This document shows positions 48,204-57,992 of a DNA stretch of 64,000 nucleotides, piece after piece. The notes under the pieces are model-generated. The model ran no database searches. It was not told where the DNA came from and saw only the letters and a list, made by a program, of their open reading frames with translations. Numbering within the stretch: position 1 is the first letter of the stretch; the number at the start of each line of letters is the position of its first letter. Source of the stretch: Stagonosporopsis chrysanthemi (lineage: Eukaryota > Ascomycota > Dothideomycetes > Pleosporales > Didymellaceae); assembly GCA_022560025.1 (NCBI GenBank), contig JAFISE010000055.1:1-64000 (forward strand), in the 5' to 3' direction. The position numbers and the translations under genes are program-made.

Positions 48204-50608
48204 ATGAAGTCCTCCCATCTTGTTGCTCTGAGCATTGCTCTATTCTCTGAATCTGCTCTAACTCAAAGTTACACCAACGAGTCAGAGGTGCCATTGTATG
48301 GCCAGAGTCCACCCATGTACCCTAGTCGTATGTTGCATACAATTTTACCATATCAGCGTTCGAATTGCTAACAAAGTCCAGCCAGTGGTAAAGGTTCAAG
48401 TTCATCATCATGGGCGGAAGCATACGCGCGAGCCAAGGAGGTTGTAGCTGAACTCACGCTTGAAGAGAAGTCCAACCTCACGCACGGCGTGACCGGCCCA
48501 TGTGTTGGACAGACTGGCGCAGTTCCACGCCTCAACATTCCTGAGCTATGCTTTGCAGACGCACCAGCCGGCGTTCGTGGACAAGAGTTCGTTTCTTCGT
48601 TTCCTTCTGGGATCCACCTCGGAGCAACTTTCGATCGGGACCTTATGCTGAGGTATGGTCACGCTCTGGGGCGAGAGTACCGCGGAAAGGGTATTCACGT
48701 GGCGCTTGGACCCTTCATTGGCCCCATTGGACGAGTTGCAAGAGGTGGACGAAATTGGGAGGGCCTCGGGGCGGATCCTTACATTAATGGGATCGGCGGT
48801 GGTCTAATCACCCGTGGCATACAAGCAGAGGGTGTCATTTCAACTCCAAAGGCAAGCTTGCAACGCTGAGCTCAAGACTTAACATACTGACCAGCCGATA
48901 GCATTGGTTACATCAAGAGCAGGAGTACAGGCGCGTGCCAACATCAGAAGGCGAAGCGGTGTCTTCCAATGTAGACGATCGGGCGACCCACGAATTGTAC
49001 GCGTGGCCCTTCATGGATTCGCTCAGGGAAGGCGCCGCATCACTTATGTGCTCATACCAGCGGACCAACAATAGCTATGGCTGCCAAAACAGCAAACTCC
49101 TCAACGGCATTCTCAAGACCGAACTTGGATTCGAGGGCTTCGTCGTATCCGATTGGGATGCACAACACTCTGGCGTTGGATCCGCCAACGCTGGTCTTGA
49201 CGTTGTCATGCCAGTCGCGAAGTTCTGGGGCGACAACTTGACCGATGCAGTGACCAACGGATCTGTGTCAACCGAAAGACTGGATGATATGAACACACGA
49301 CTGCTTGCTGCTTACTTCTATCTCAACCAGGATCAAGATTTTCCCCAGAATGCGATATATCCGTATAACGCGATCCATCCGATTGTGGATGTACGAGAAG
49401 ATCACGCTGCTCTGATTAGAGAGATTGGAGTTGCTGGCACTGTCCTTGTCAAAAACGTCAACAACACCTTGCCTCTTCGGAGCCCGCGTTTCTTGAACAT
49501 CTACGGCTATGATGCTGAAGTGAAGGCCCAACCTTGGAACAATCCCACCCGCTTTGGTGGTGGATACGAAGAGAACTTTGGCTGGACGACCCTCAATGGC
49601 ACATTGATTACAGCGGGCGGATCTGGATCGAGCACACCGCCCTACGTTATTAGTCCGTTTAAAGCGATCCAAGACCGCATCATCGCAGACCGCGGCACCC
49701 TCCGTTGGGACTTTTTCGGGGTAAATCCAACTGTGTACGCCAACACCGAGGCATGCCTGGTATTCATCAATGCCTATGCGTCCGAAAGCTATGATCGCAC
49801 AAGTCTCACCCACGATTTTAGTGATGAGCTTGTCAATAATGTGGCGAAGAATTGCAGCAACACGATTGTCATCTTGCACAGCGCCGGTATTCGCGTTGTT
49901 GACTCCTGGATCGAGCATCCAAACGTCACAGCAGTTGTATTTGCAGGTGTACCCGGGCAGGAAAGCGGTAACGCGCTTGTCGATGTCCTATATGGTGATG
50001 TAAACCCCTCTGGCCGTCTCCCGTACACGGTAGCACGCAATGAGTCAGACTACGGAAGTCTCCTCAACTCGACCGTTGACCCAACACACCCTGCATTCTT
50101 GCAAAGCAACTTCACTGAAGGCTTGTACATCGACTACCGAGCATTCGACCAGAAGAACATCACTCCAAGATTCGAGTTCGGCTACGGTCTATCGTACACC
50201 ACTTTCGATCACGCTGATCTAAGCATCGAGAGCGTGACCAACGCATTTCTTGCCAGCTTCCCATCGAAATCTGTGCCGATCGTGCAAGGCGGGCACCCAG
50301 AACTTTGGCAAGTCCTCTATCGAGCTTCTGTCAATGTTACCAACACCGGCGATGTACCTGGACATGAGGTTGTTCAGCTGTATCTCGGTGTGCCAAATGC
50401 TCCAGAGCGACAGTTGAGGGGATTTGAGCGTGTTGGCATCTTGCAGCCTAGTGAGAGCCGTGAAGTACGGTTCTCGCTGGATAGGCGCGACCTGAGTATA
50501 TGGAACGTAGCAGCGCAGCAGTGGGAACTTCAAAGGGGAAGCTACAAGGTTTGGGTAGGTGCTAGCAGCCGAGACATCAGAGTTGAGGGCGAAATCGTCG
50601 TAGAGTAG
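48204..50608 (+). CDS. Secreted beta-glucosidase, glycoside hydrolase family 3
   Basis: Three exons, 48204-48327, 48382-48851 and 48902-50608, encode 766 residues. A signal peptide covers about residues 1-20 (MKSSHLVALSIALFSESALT). The GH3 N-terminal barrel has LTLEEKSNLTHGVTGPCVGQTG, APAGVRG, and the Lys-His pair in PKHWLHQEQE. The nucleophile is Asp282 in GFVVSDWD. The alpha/beta sandwich follows, then a fibronectin-III-like C-terminal domain (FERVGILQPSESREVRFSL). It should release glucose from the non-reducing ends of cello-oligosaccharides outside the cell. The second intron (48852-48901) begins GCAAGC and no GT donor exists nearby, so it is a GC-AG intron. A seemingly early stop at 48869 is inside that intron. 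Confidence 0.94.
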
Positions 50609-50933
50609 TGTTGCTGGGGATATACGCAATGCACATTGTGCGATTCAACTGAGATCGTGACATCTGGTGTGGTATCGTGTGGCATAGCCTGTCGAAGAGT
50701 CGAGTATAAACATCTCTGTTTGAAGACCACACCTCTCAGTCACCTCACTTGACCATCACATCACGTCATACCAGACCAGAAATCGTAGCTCTACTTCTCC
50801 GTCCTCTCAATTCGTTTTTTTTTCATTCCCTTCTCACGACCAAGTTCTTTATATAGTGTCTGAAGAATTGCAATTCGTAGATGGGATCGAGTAATACGTG
50901 TGACGCCTCCCAATGCTTCAAATCCAAGACTTT
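50609..50933. other. Convergent spacer
   Basis: This 325-bp region between the stops of the glucosidase (+) and UTP12 (-) holds both 3' ends. A T-rich tract lies near 50814-50823. Confidence 0.6.
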
Positions 50934-53857
50934 CTACGCGACGTCAACGAAGCCTCTCTTTTTTCTCTGTTTGCTCTCTTCCTCAACCCTTTCCACGTCC
51001 TCCAATCTGACGATCTTCTGTTCGTCGACCCTCTCGCCCACAAACCTGAGCGCCGCAACGTTGAAGCCGATCAAGTCCTTGTTGCCACCCAAAGTCCTCC
51101 TCAAATCACTCCTCATATCCTCGAGGACCGTCTTGAGCTCTCGCGATGAGACAATCTGTTTCTGGTGCGTCTTGAGCATGAAGAATAGTACGCGACAGGT
51201 AAGTGTGACGTTCCACTGTTTCTGGACCCAGATACTGAGGAATGTGAAGAGCGCTGGGAGGGAGGCGAAGGGCAAAACAAGGAGCGCGTCCTGCAGCTGA
51301 GCGGCCGGGATCTTGGCCATGGTGTTGAGAACATGACGTTCTGCGGAGATGTTTCCTAGTGCCATGAATAGAGGATTGCGCTGCGGCGGCGCGATCTTTG
51401 GGTTAGCACGCTTCTGCACCTCCCATTCCCGAACAATCTCCAGATCAGCGATGCCGAGGTCGAGTGCTTCTTGTATGCGCTCTCCAGCTGTGAGAGAGCT
51501 GATGGTCTGCTTAGAGGCATCGACGGCTTCTGCGCGTTCACCGTTGATAGGTTCTTCGTCTTCAAGAGAATGAGCGAGGGTGTTCTCGTAAAGCTCTTCG
51601 AGTTCGCGCTCGCGCTCTTCCTCAAGGAAGATAGGCTCGTCAGACTTGGACCAGATGCGGATGCTCTTGTCGTGAGACGCTGTAACGATGAAGTCGCCCG
51701 TGCGTGCAAGAGCCATAGCCCAGATTTCGCTGTGGTGACCGCGGAACTTTTGGATCTGCTGGAATTTGTCACCATCCCAGCTCTTGATGGTCTTATCCTT
51801 GCTGGCGCTAAAGAAAATATGTTTCTCGTCGCCGTCCACAGGGTGAGGGATGAAGGAGATCTGCATGATGCTATCCTCGTGGCCGAACAGTGCTTTGTGG
51901 CAGTCACCGAAGTCGAGGCCCCAGATTCGCACATTCTTATCAGCAGAACATGTGGCAATCAACTTGCTGTCGCTTGATATCGACATGTTCAGTACTGGTA
52001 ATTTGTGGCCATACAGGTTGAGGAAGAGTTTGAGCGAATCGACAAAAAAGACCTTCACGGTGTTGTCCAGTGTCGCGACAGCTAACAATCTGGAGTCGGG
52101 TGAGAATTGTACGCTCAAGACGTCGTCATTGAGCTTCAGGATGCGCAACTGGACCAGATGAAGGCGAGGCATTGTGCGCTTTGTACCAGGAATTTCTTCC
52201 TGGACAATTTCGAAGTTCCAGAATTTGACCGACTTATCCGCACTACCGGAGATGAGCGACTTGCCATCAGGGTGTACCTGCAAACTCCAGACAGCGCCCT
52301 CATGTGCCTCGATCTTATCGAGCAATGATGAAGCTGCGATATCGTACAGCTCGAGATGACCCTCTTTTGTGCCGACAACAACGATCTTGTCACCTGGCAA
52401 AAATGCACAGCAAAGTGCGTAGCCACACTCTAATGTGCGCAGGCAGTTCTGTGTCTTGATGTTCCAGATCTTGAGACCACCGCTTGAAGCTGACGCTAAC
52501 ATGCGATCGTCTGAGCTGAGCGCCAGAGCTCGCACGTCGTTTCTGTGACCTGCAAGCTCAACAGACAGTGTGCGGGTGTAGTCTGGCACCTCTTCGGTCT
52601 TCGATTTGCTCTTCGTGGGAATGTCGTACACGTCGATGAGGTTGTTGTTAGTACCAATCAGAAGTTGCATCTTTTTTGAACCCCTCGTCTTCATCCATGC
52701 GACAGATCTGACCTTGCCTGCCGTCCGTACAGTAACATATGAGGTGATGACATCGCCAATCTCAGCATCTGCGACATTGATTTTATCTTCTGCCTCCTCC
52801 TCTTGCGCATCACCATTCGTCTCGTTCTTGCCCTTCTCACGTCTTCTTCTCCTCTTTCTAGCTAGACTCTTCTTGACCTCGTCTTCTGTCCGTATTCGCC
52901 AGATCTCAACGGCCTTCTCCGTACCATGTACTGCGACGTAGTTCGACCTGGGGTGGAAAGAGATACCTTGTGTCCGATCCTTGCTCGAACGATATAAGAT
53001 GCCCCTTGCTGTGAGGTAGCGCTGGTCGGTAGTTTCGCCAATCGCGGACCCAGCTTGCCGTAAACCGGTGAGATCAATTGCCCAGACCTTAAGCTCGCCA
53101 TCGTTGCCTGCTGTGATGCATCCACTACCATCTGGTGATACGCCTAGTGCCCAGCATTCTCCATTTGTCTGGGCAATGTGTGTCTCGATGCAGTGCTGCG
53201 TGTTGATGTCCCATATCTTGATCAGGGCGTCCTTGCTTGTCGACAAGAGGAAAGCCTGATCTGTGTCCATTTGTGTCTCTGCTTCACCTTCCTGCGGTGT
53301 TGCGCCAGGGTGTAGGAACTGGAGGCCGGTAATTTGTCCCTTGTGTCCTCGGAGCTTGAACAGGCCAGTCTCAGAAACAAGATCCCAAATAACAATGTCT
53401 GTGTCTTTTGCGCCGCTCGCCAGTCGCACTCCACTCTGATCGAAGGTCAAGGTGGTGACGGCTGATTTATGACCATTGAAGCTGATGATAGCGGTCGAAG
53501 TCCTTGCGTCCCAAATTCGAATGCTTCCATCTGCATACCCCACAGCGAAGACATCCGGGTCAGTGTCACTCCTGCAAATTACGGTGACCTCTTCAGTGCA
53601 ACTTGCATCGCGCCACCTGCTCAGCAGCTCACCCTTCTTCACATCCCAGCAAAGGACTTCTTCATTTGCGGCAGCGTATGCGCGTCCTGCTCCAGAGGAC
53701 TTTGTACCGGGTGGTGTGGCTTCGGCGGCCCAGACAAGGTTCGAGGTGGCAGTGGCGACAAGACCGAAAGCATCGCTCTGCTCGTACTTGCTGTGTAGGA
53801 GTCAGTGGAAACTGCAGTAAGTTTGCGCCCGCATGCTTACCTGTACGACTTAACCAT
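50934..53857 (-). CDS. UTP12: U3 snoRNP / SSU processome WD40 protein UTP12 (Dip2)
   Basis: Two exons, 53857-53841 (17 coding bases) and 53790-50934, encode 957 residues, close to yeast Utp12. The N-terminus MVKSYSKYEQSDAFGLVAT and the many WD repeats (FNGHKSAVTTLTF, LRGHKGQITGLQF, LAGHRNDVRALAL, EAHEGAVWSLQVHPDGKSLISGSADKSVKFW, FRGHHSEIWAMAL) form two propellers. A Lys/Arg-rich insert lies between (KKSLARKRRRRREKGK). The C-terminal helical Utp12 domain follows (about 800-920), with a basic end KQRKKRGFVDVA. Utp12 belongs to the UTP-B subcomplex that binds pre-rRNA early in 18S rRNA processing. The gene diverges from ARPC2 with 328 bp between starts. Confidence 0.95.
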
Positions 53858-54185
53858 GATGCGCCACTAGTAAATTGTGAGGGTCTCAGAACAAGTTTAA
53901 AGAGAGTAAAAATTCCGCAGCACAGCCTTCAAGTCATTCCTGTCTCCGAATTCTACTGTTGTTGGTGGCCGCCAGTACGAAAGATGGTGGACTTTTTCTC
54001 GGTGGCAGTACTCGAAACTTTTTGGAAGTTGCGGCGGCCCTAGCTGCGCCACAGCAACCACCCACTAGCCACACACGCGGGCCCACTCAGCGACGACGAC
54101 ACTGGGCACCTCCGGCTCCGCATCAGCCTACGAGAGCTCCCCGCCATACGCAGCTGCACCCCGTTACAGCACCCGGCCAGCCACA
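53858..54185. promoter_or_regulatory. Bidirectional promoter region, UTP12 / ARPC2
   Basis: Two housekeeping genes start in opposite directions only 328 bp apart, so their promoters must share this segment. It contains short CA- and CCA-rich stretches on the ARPC2 side but no TATA box that I can defend. Confidence 0.6.
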
Positions 54186-55347
54186 ATGCTCCTCCTCGAT
54201 TACCAGAACGTACTCATCGAGTCCTTGCTGAAGGACCGCTTCTCTGGGTGCGCCCTGTCCCACCGCTGCCTGCACCGCGACCTGCCAGACTGACCACGCA
54301 CAGAGGAGCTCCCGCCAACATCGACCAGGTCGTTTCCGACTTCGACGGCGTCACCTTTCACATCTCGACCCCCGAAAGCAAGACCAAGATCCTTGTTTCT
54401 CTGCAGATCAAGTGCTTCTCCGAGCTGGTGCAGTATGGCGCCCAAGAGGTTCTTGAGCGCGAGTATGGCCCATACATTGTATCGCCCGAGTCAGGGTACG
54501 ATTTCTCGGTGCTGGTAGATCTAGAGAACCTGCCAGAAGACAAGGGTATGGCGGACCATCCATTGGATTACTGCAGCTGCTGACTGCGACCAGAGAGCCG
54601 CGATGATCTTATCAGGCGCATCTCCCTCCTCAAGCGGAACGCCATGGCTGCACCCTTCGAGCAAGCTTTCGACGAGTTTGCACAGCTGCAGGAGGAGGCC
54701 TCCAAGTATACATCCGAGTCGGCGCCCCAGGGTATTAAGGAGGGCGGTGAGGTTCGCGCAATCCACTATCGCGAGGAGGAGGCCATATACATCAAGGCTA
54801 GCTTCGATCGCGTGACGGTCATCTTCTCAACTGTTTTCAGGGAAGAGACAGATAGGATCTTTGGCAAGGTGTTCCTCCAAGAATTCGTCGATGCCAGACG
54901 GAGAGCCATCCAGAATGCACCGCAAGTGCTCTTCCGCAACGACCCGCCGCTCGAGCTGCAGGGCATTCCAGGAGTCGACACATCTGGCTCTGCCGACATT
55001 GGTTATATTACATTCGGTGCGCCCAGTGATTCTATTTTTGTTGCTCACATGCTGACTAGAGCAGTGCTCTTCCCTCGCCATTTGACAGCTGCTCGACGAG
55101 CGGATGTCATTTCTCACATTCAGACCTTCCGCGACTACTTCCACTACCACATCAAGGCCTCCAAGGCCTTTATTCACTCTAGAATGCGCAAGAGGACCGC
55201 AGACTTCCTCCAGGGTAAGTGGTCCACGGCATATTATCTCGTAGCTTTCATGCTGATGATAATGCAGTTCTCCGAAGAGCAAGGCCTGAGGCAGAAGAGA
55301 AGGAGCGTAAGACAGCTAGTGGACGAACATTCAGGGTGCAGGCATAA
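54186..55347 (+). CDS. ARPC2: Arp2/3 complex subunit ARPC2 (p34)
   Basis: Five exons, 54186-54247, 54304-54545, 54594-55016, 55065-55214 and 55268-55347, encode 318 residues, the family length. The chain runs MLLLDYQNVLIESLL, then IDQVVSDFDGVTFHIS, REYGPYIVSPESGYDFSV, KRNAMAAPFEQAFD, HYREEEAIYIKASFDRVTVI and VLFPRHLT. It ends HYHIKASKAFIHSRMRKRT with RKTASGRTF near the C-terminus, all diagnostic for ARPC2. With ARPC4 it forms the structural core of the Arp2/3 complex, which nucleates branched actin at endocytic patches. The intron at 55017-55064 is needed: read through it would insert foreign residues between YITF and LFPRH. All introns are 47-56 nt GT-AG. Confidence 0.96.
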
Positions 55348-55651
55348 GCGCGTTTGTCGACTTGCAGTAGTTCGTCAGGAGAAGAAACAACAATCCCCAA
55401 TCACATTAGTCGTAACATAGCCTGCCAAGTGTTCAGCATAGAACGACTGTAATTGCAAGACCTGATGAACGGGTAGTCTTGCACGGTCATCTGTATAGAC
55501 CCTGAATCTCATTGTGTGATGCTCAACTAACAGGCGCACGGACGGACGCGCCTTCCAATTGACGCGTTTCTAAAGCTTCATACCCCACAACGTCAACGCC
55601 CAAGAAAGCCAGCACGCCTCGTCTCCGCCGCTACGCCGAAGTGTTCTCAGA
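55348..55651. other. Intergenic
   Basis: This 304-bp tandem spacer lies between ARPC2 and dynamitin. No feature was recognised beyond the presumed 3' UTR and promoter. Confidence 0.55.
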
Positions 55652-56914
55652 ATGACCTCCGAAGCCTCGCGACCCAAGTACGATAGCCTGCCGGGGATAG
55701 ATACAGCCCCAGATGTCTACGAAACCCCCGAACTCGCTGAAGATGTCTCGACAGTACAAGCATCCACAGCAGTATCAGAGTCGGACTACAGCGACTCCGA
55801 TCCCGATAGCTCTGCTGTGAACCGTCAACGCTTGCAAACAGACCAGGCGCGCAACCGTTTCCAACCTTCACGAGTGGACGCAAGTGGGGTGGACTTCTCT
55901 GACAATATCGCCCAAAGACAAGCATACCGCACATACACACAGCAACGACGGCGAGGCGAGATATTGGGCGATGATAGTGACGATGAGCAGGAGAGCTTTT
56001 CGAGGAAGCTTATGAGGGTGAAACGCGAATTACAGGAGTTAGAGGACGAGTACGCACAAAGGAAGCAGTCTGGGGACAAGACCAAGGTTGAGGAGCGAGA
56101 CGCCAAGGAGGTGATGGAACTGATCTCAGACAAGGTTGATGAGCTATACGCTAGTCGAAGAGGAGGGGCAGAACCTCTGCTTGATCGGACAATACAGAAG
56201 TTCAACGATTATGAGCCCTTCGCGCCGAGCTCGAAGATCACAGCGGCGATCGCAAATCAGCCTCCATTGCCTGGTACGCAGATTCAGAAGAGTCAGCTCG
56301 AGCATGTCCTGGCTCAGGCAGCTGAGTTTGACCGAAGGATGACACAGATGGAGGGCAGCCTTGGACTCAACAGCAGCACCATACCAGAGGTGAGCGAAGA
56401 CACAACATCTCCTGTCTTCACAACACTACACAGGCTTGAGCAAACACTTGGTGCAATTGGCGATGCTTCAACGAACAACCTCGACGCAGCATCGCAGCAG
56501 ATCAAGAAACTCCTGGAGGAGGCTGAGGACCTCAAGGAAGCACGGCTAGAAGCGTCACGCGCCGGCTCGTCCGAAGATAGCACAGCACCAGAACAAGAGG
56601 CAAAGATCAACGCACTCTACGGTACTCTACCCTCAATCGATAAGCTCTCGCCCCTCCTGCCCCTGGTACTTGAACGCCTTCGTACATTACGCCTTGTACA
56701 TACCAGCGCGTGGCAAGCAGATGAGGTTTTGACTGAGCTGGAGTCACGGCAGGCAAAGCAAGAAGAGGAGATCAAGAGTTGGGAAAAGCAGCTAGAGCTG
56801 GTAGAGGAAGACGTAAAGAAGCACGAGAAGACCATGCAGGGCAACGTTAAAGTGGTTGGTGATGACATCAGGATGCTTGAAGAGAAGCTCGCAAAGCTGC
56901 TGACCGAGCAGTAG
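55652..56914 (+). CDS. Dynactin subunit 2 (dynamitin, p50)
   Basis: A single exon of 420 residues. The N-terminal segment KYDSLPGIDTAPDVYETPEL is the conserved dynamitin start that reaches along the Arp1 filament. It is followed by acidic linkers and DFSDNIAQRQAYRTY. The body is coiled coil (about 125-160 and 330-415: RVKRELQELEDEYAQRK and LESRQAKQEEEIKSWEKQLELVEEDVKKH) with the middle block RTIQKFNDYEPFAPSS. Dynamitin links the shoulder of dynactin to the Arp1 rod and so supports dynein-driven nuclear and vesicle movement in hyphae. The length matches fungal orthologues. Confidence 0.9.
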   Translation: MTSEASRPKYDSLPGIDTAPDVYETPELAEDVSTVQASTAVSESDYSDSDPDSSAVNRQRLQTDQARNRFQPSRVDASGVDFSDNIAQRQAYRTYTQQRRRGEILGDDSDDEQESFSRKLMRVKRELQELEDEYAQRKQSGDKTKVEERDAKEVMELISDKVDELYASRRGGAEPLLDRTIQKFNDYEPFAPSSKITAAIANQPPLPGTQIQKSQLEHVLAQAAEFDRRMTQMEGSLGLNSSTIPEVSEDTTSPVFTTLHRLEQTLGAIGDASTNNLDAASQQIKKLLEEAEDLKEARLEASRAGSSEDSTAPEQEAKINALYGTLPSIDKLSPLLPLVLERLRTLRLVHTSAWQADEVLTELESRQAKQEEEIKSWEKQLELVEEDVKKHEKTMQGNVKVVGDDIRMLEEKLAKLLTEQ

Positions 56915-57303
56915 GAGGAAGGAGAAGCATATAGGGAGACGTAGCAAGAGATACCCATTTGCATTTGAGCAGATACAGTGCCTGGGGGAGATTTCTTGAA
57001 AAGAATAGACCCGCGCACTTTGTCCCAAACACGCTGCTTAACGATGATCACGGTACATTCAGACATCGCCTCTCAAAGTCCCGAGTCCTTTCCTTAGCCC
57101 AAAAGATGTGTGGAGACTTCTCACTTCTAGTAGTAAAGCGTGCGCAGCTGGGGCAGATCACAACATAGAACAAACGTAAGTGAAAGTGAAGGTGGACTTT
57201 TCGTCAAGCCAGCAAACACTCATAAATACTACACGCCCGCCTTGTTTGCTTCCAGCCACCTTCACTCACCACTCTCAAACCCTGCAGTTCCAATACCGCA
57301 ACC
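56915..57303. other. Intergenic
   Basis: This 389-bp tandem spacer lies between dynamitin and the interrupted 2EXR gene. Nothing was recognised. Confidence 0.55.
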
Positions 57304-57992
57304 ATGCCTAGCAAGCGCAGCGTGCGTCGGAAGGCTCAGCACCAGCTGCGCGAACCAATGTAGGTTGCGAGCGCAGTACCGCCCACGGTGATAGACTAAT
57401 GTGATCCAGTACTCTGCAGAACCAGCACAACTCTCCGCCTCTCCGCTTGCCATCTGAGCTGCGTGACAGAATATACACCTTCATTGACGAAACGAGAACA
57501 TACAAGTAGGGAAGGACGTACAACCCAAAGTGGCTATCAGAGCACGGTTTCAAGCCTCTGCGACTAGTCTGCCGTCAGCTGAATAACGAGGCACGCGCCT
57601 TACAGACTTCGCCTAAGATTCTCGATCTCCGCGCTCATTTTGAGGTGAGCGACTTCCGCTGGCTGATCCACACTGGTAGAGCGGCTAAGCTCACGGTCAT
57701 CGAAGTTCAATACACACGGTCCCAATCGCCAACCACAGAAGCAGTGTCTGTTACCTACTTAAAGGCCCAAGAGCGCTGCGCGTTTCGTGCAGTCATGTAT
57801 TTGTTCACTGGGCTGGCCATACCACCATCTCAGCTCTGGCAGGGTAGAGAACACTTCATCCGCAATGTGTTTTCAGACTTGCGATGCGTCCGAGTCTACG
57901 GTGTTGAGCAGAAGGCAGATGCGTGCTCTGAGATAGTCAAGTACTGGAGATGCGTTTTCTGTCGGCCGGAGCTTGAGGTTGTCCTAGCTTGA
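57304..57992 (+). pseudogene. 2EXR/F-box-like gene with in-frame TAG
   Basis: Exon 1 is 57304-57359 (MPSKRSVRRKAQHQLREP), the intron is 57360-57409, and exon 2 begins at 57410 in frame. Exon 2 opens with the 2EXR signature NSPPLRLPSELRDRIYTFIDETRTYK and then meets TAG at 57507-57509. The same frame stays open for 160 further codons to a TGA at 57990 and still looks like the family: WLSEHGFKPLRLVCRQLNNEARAL, DFRWLIHTGRAAKLTVIEV. No intron removing the TAG keeps the frame. Either the gene died recently by one nonsense change, the base is an error, or the stop is read through. Intact, it would encode 212 residues. Confidence 0.72.
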
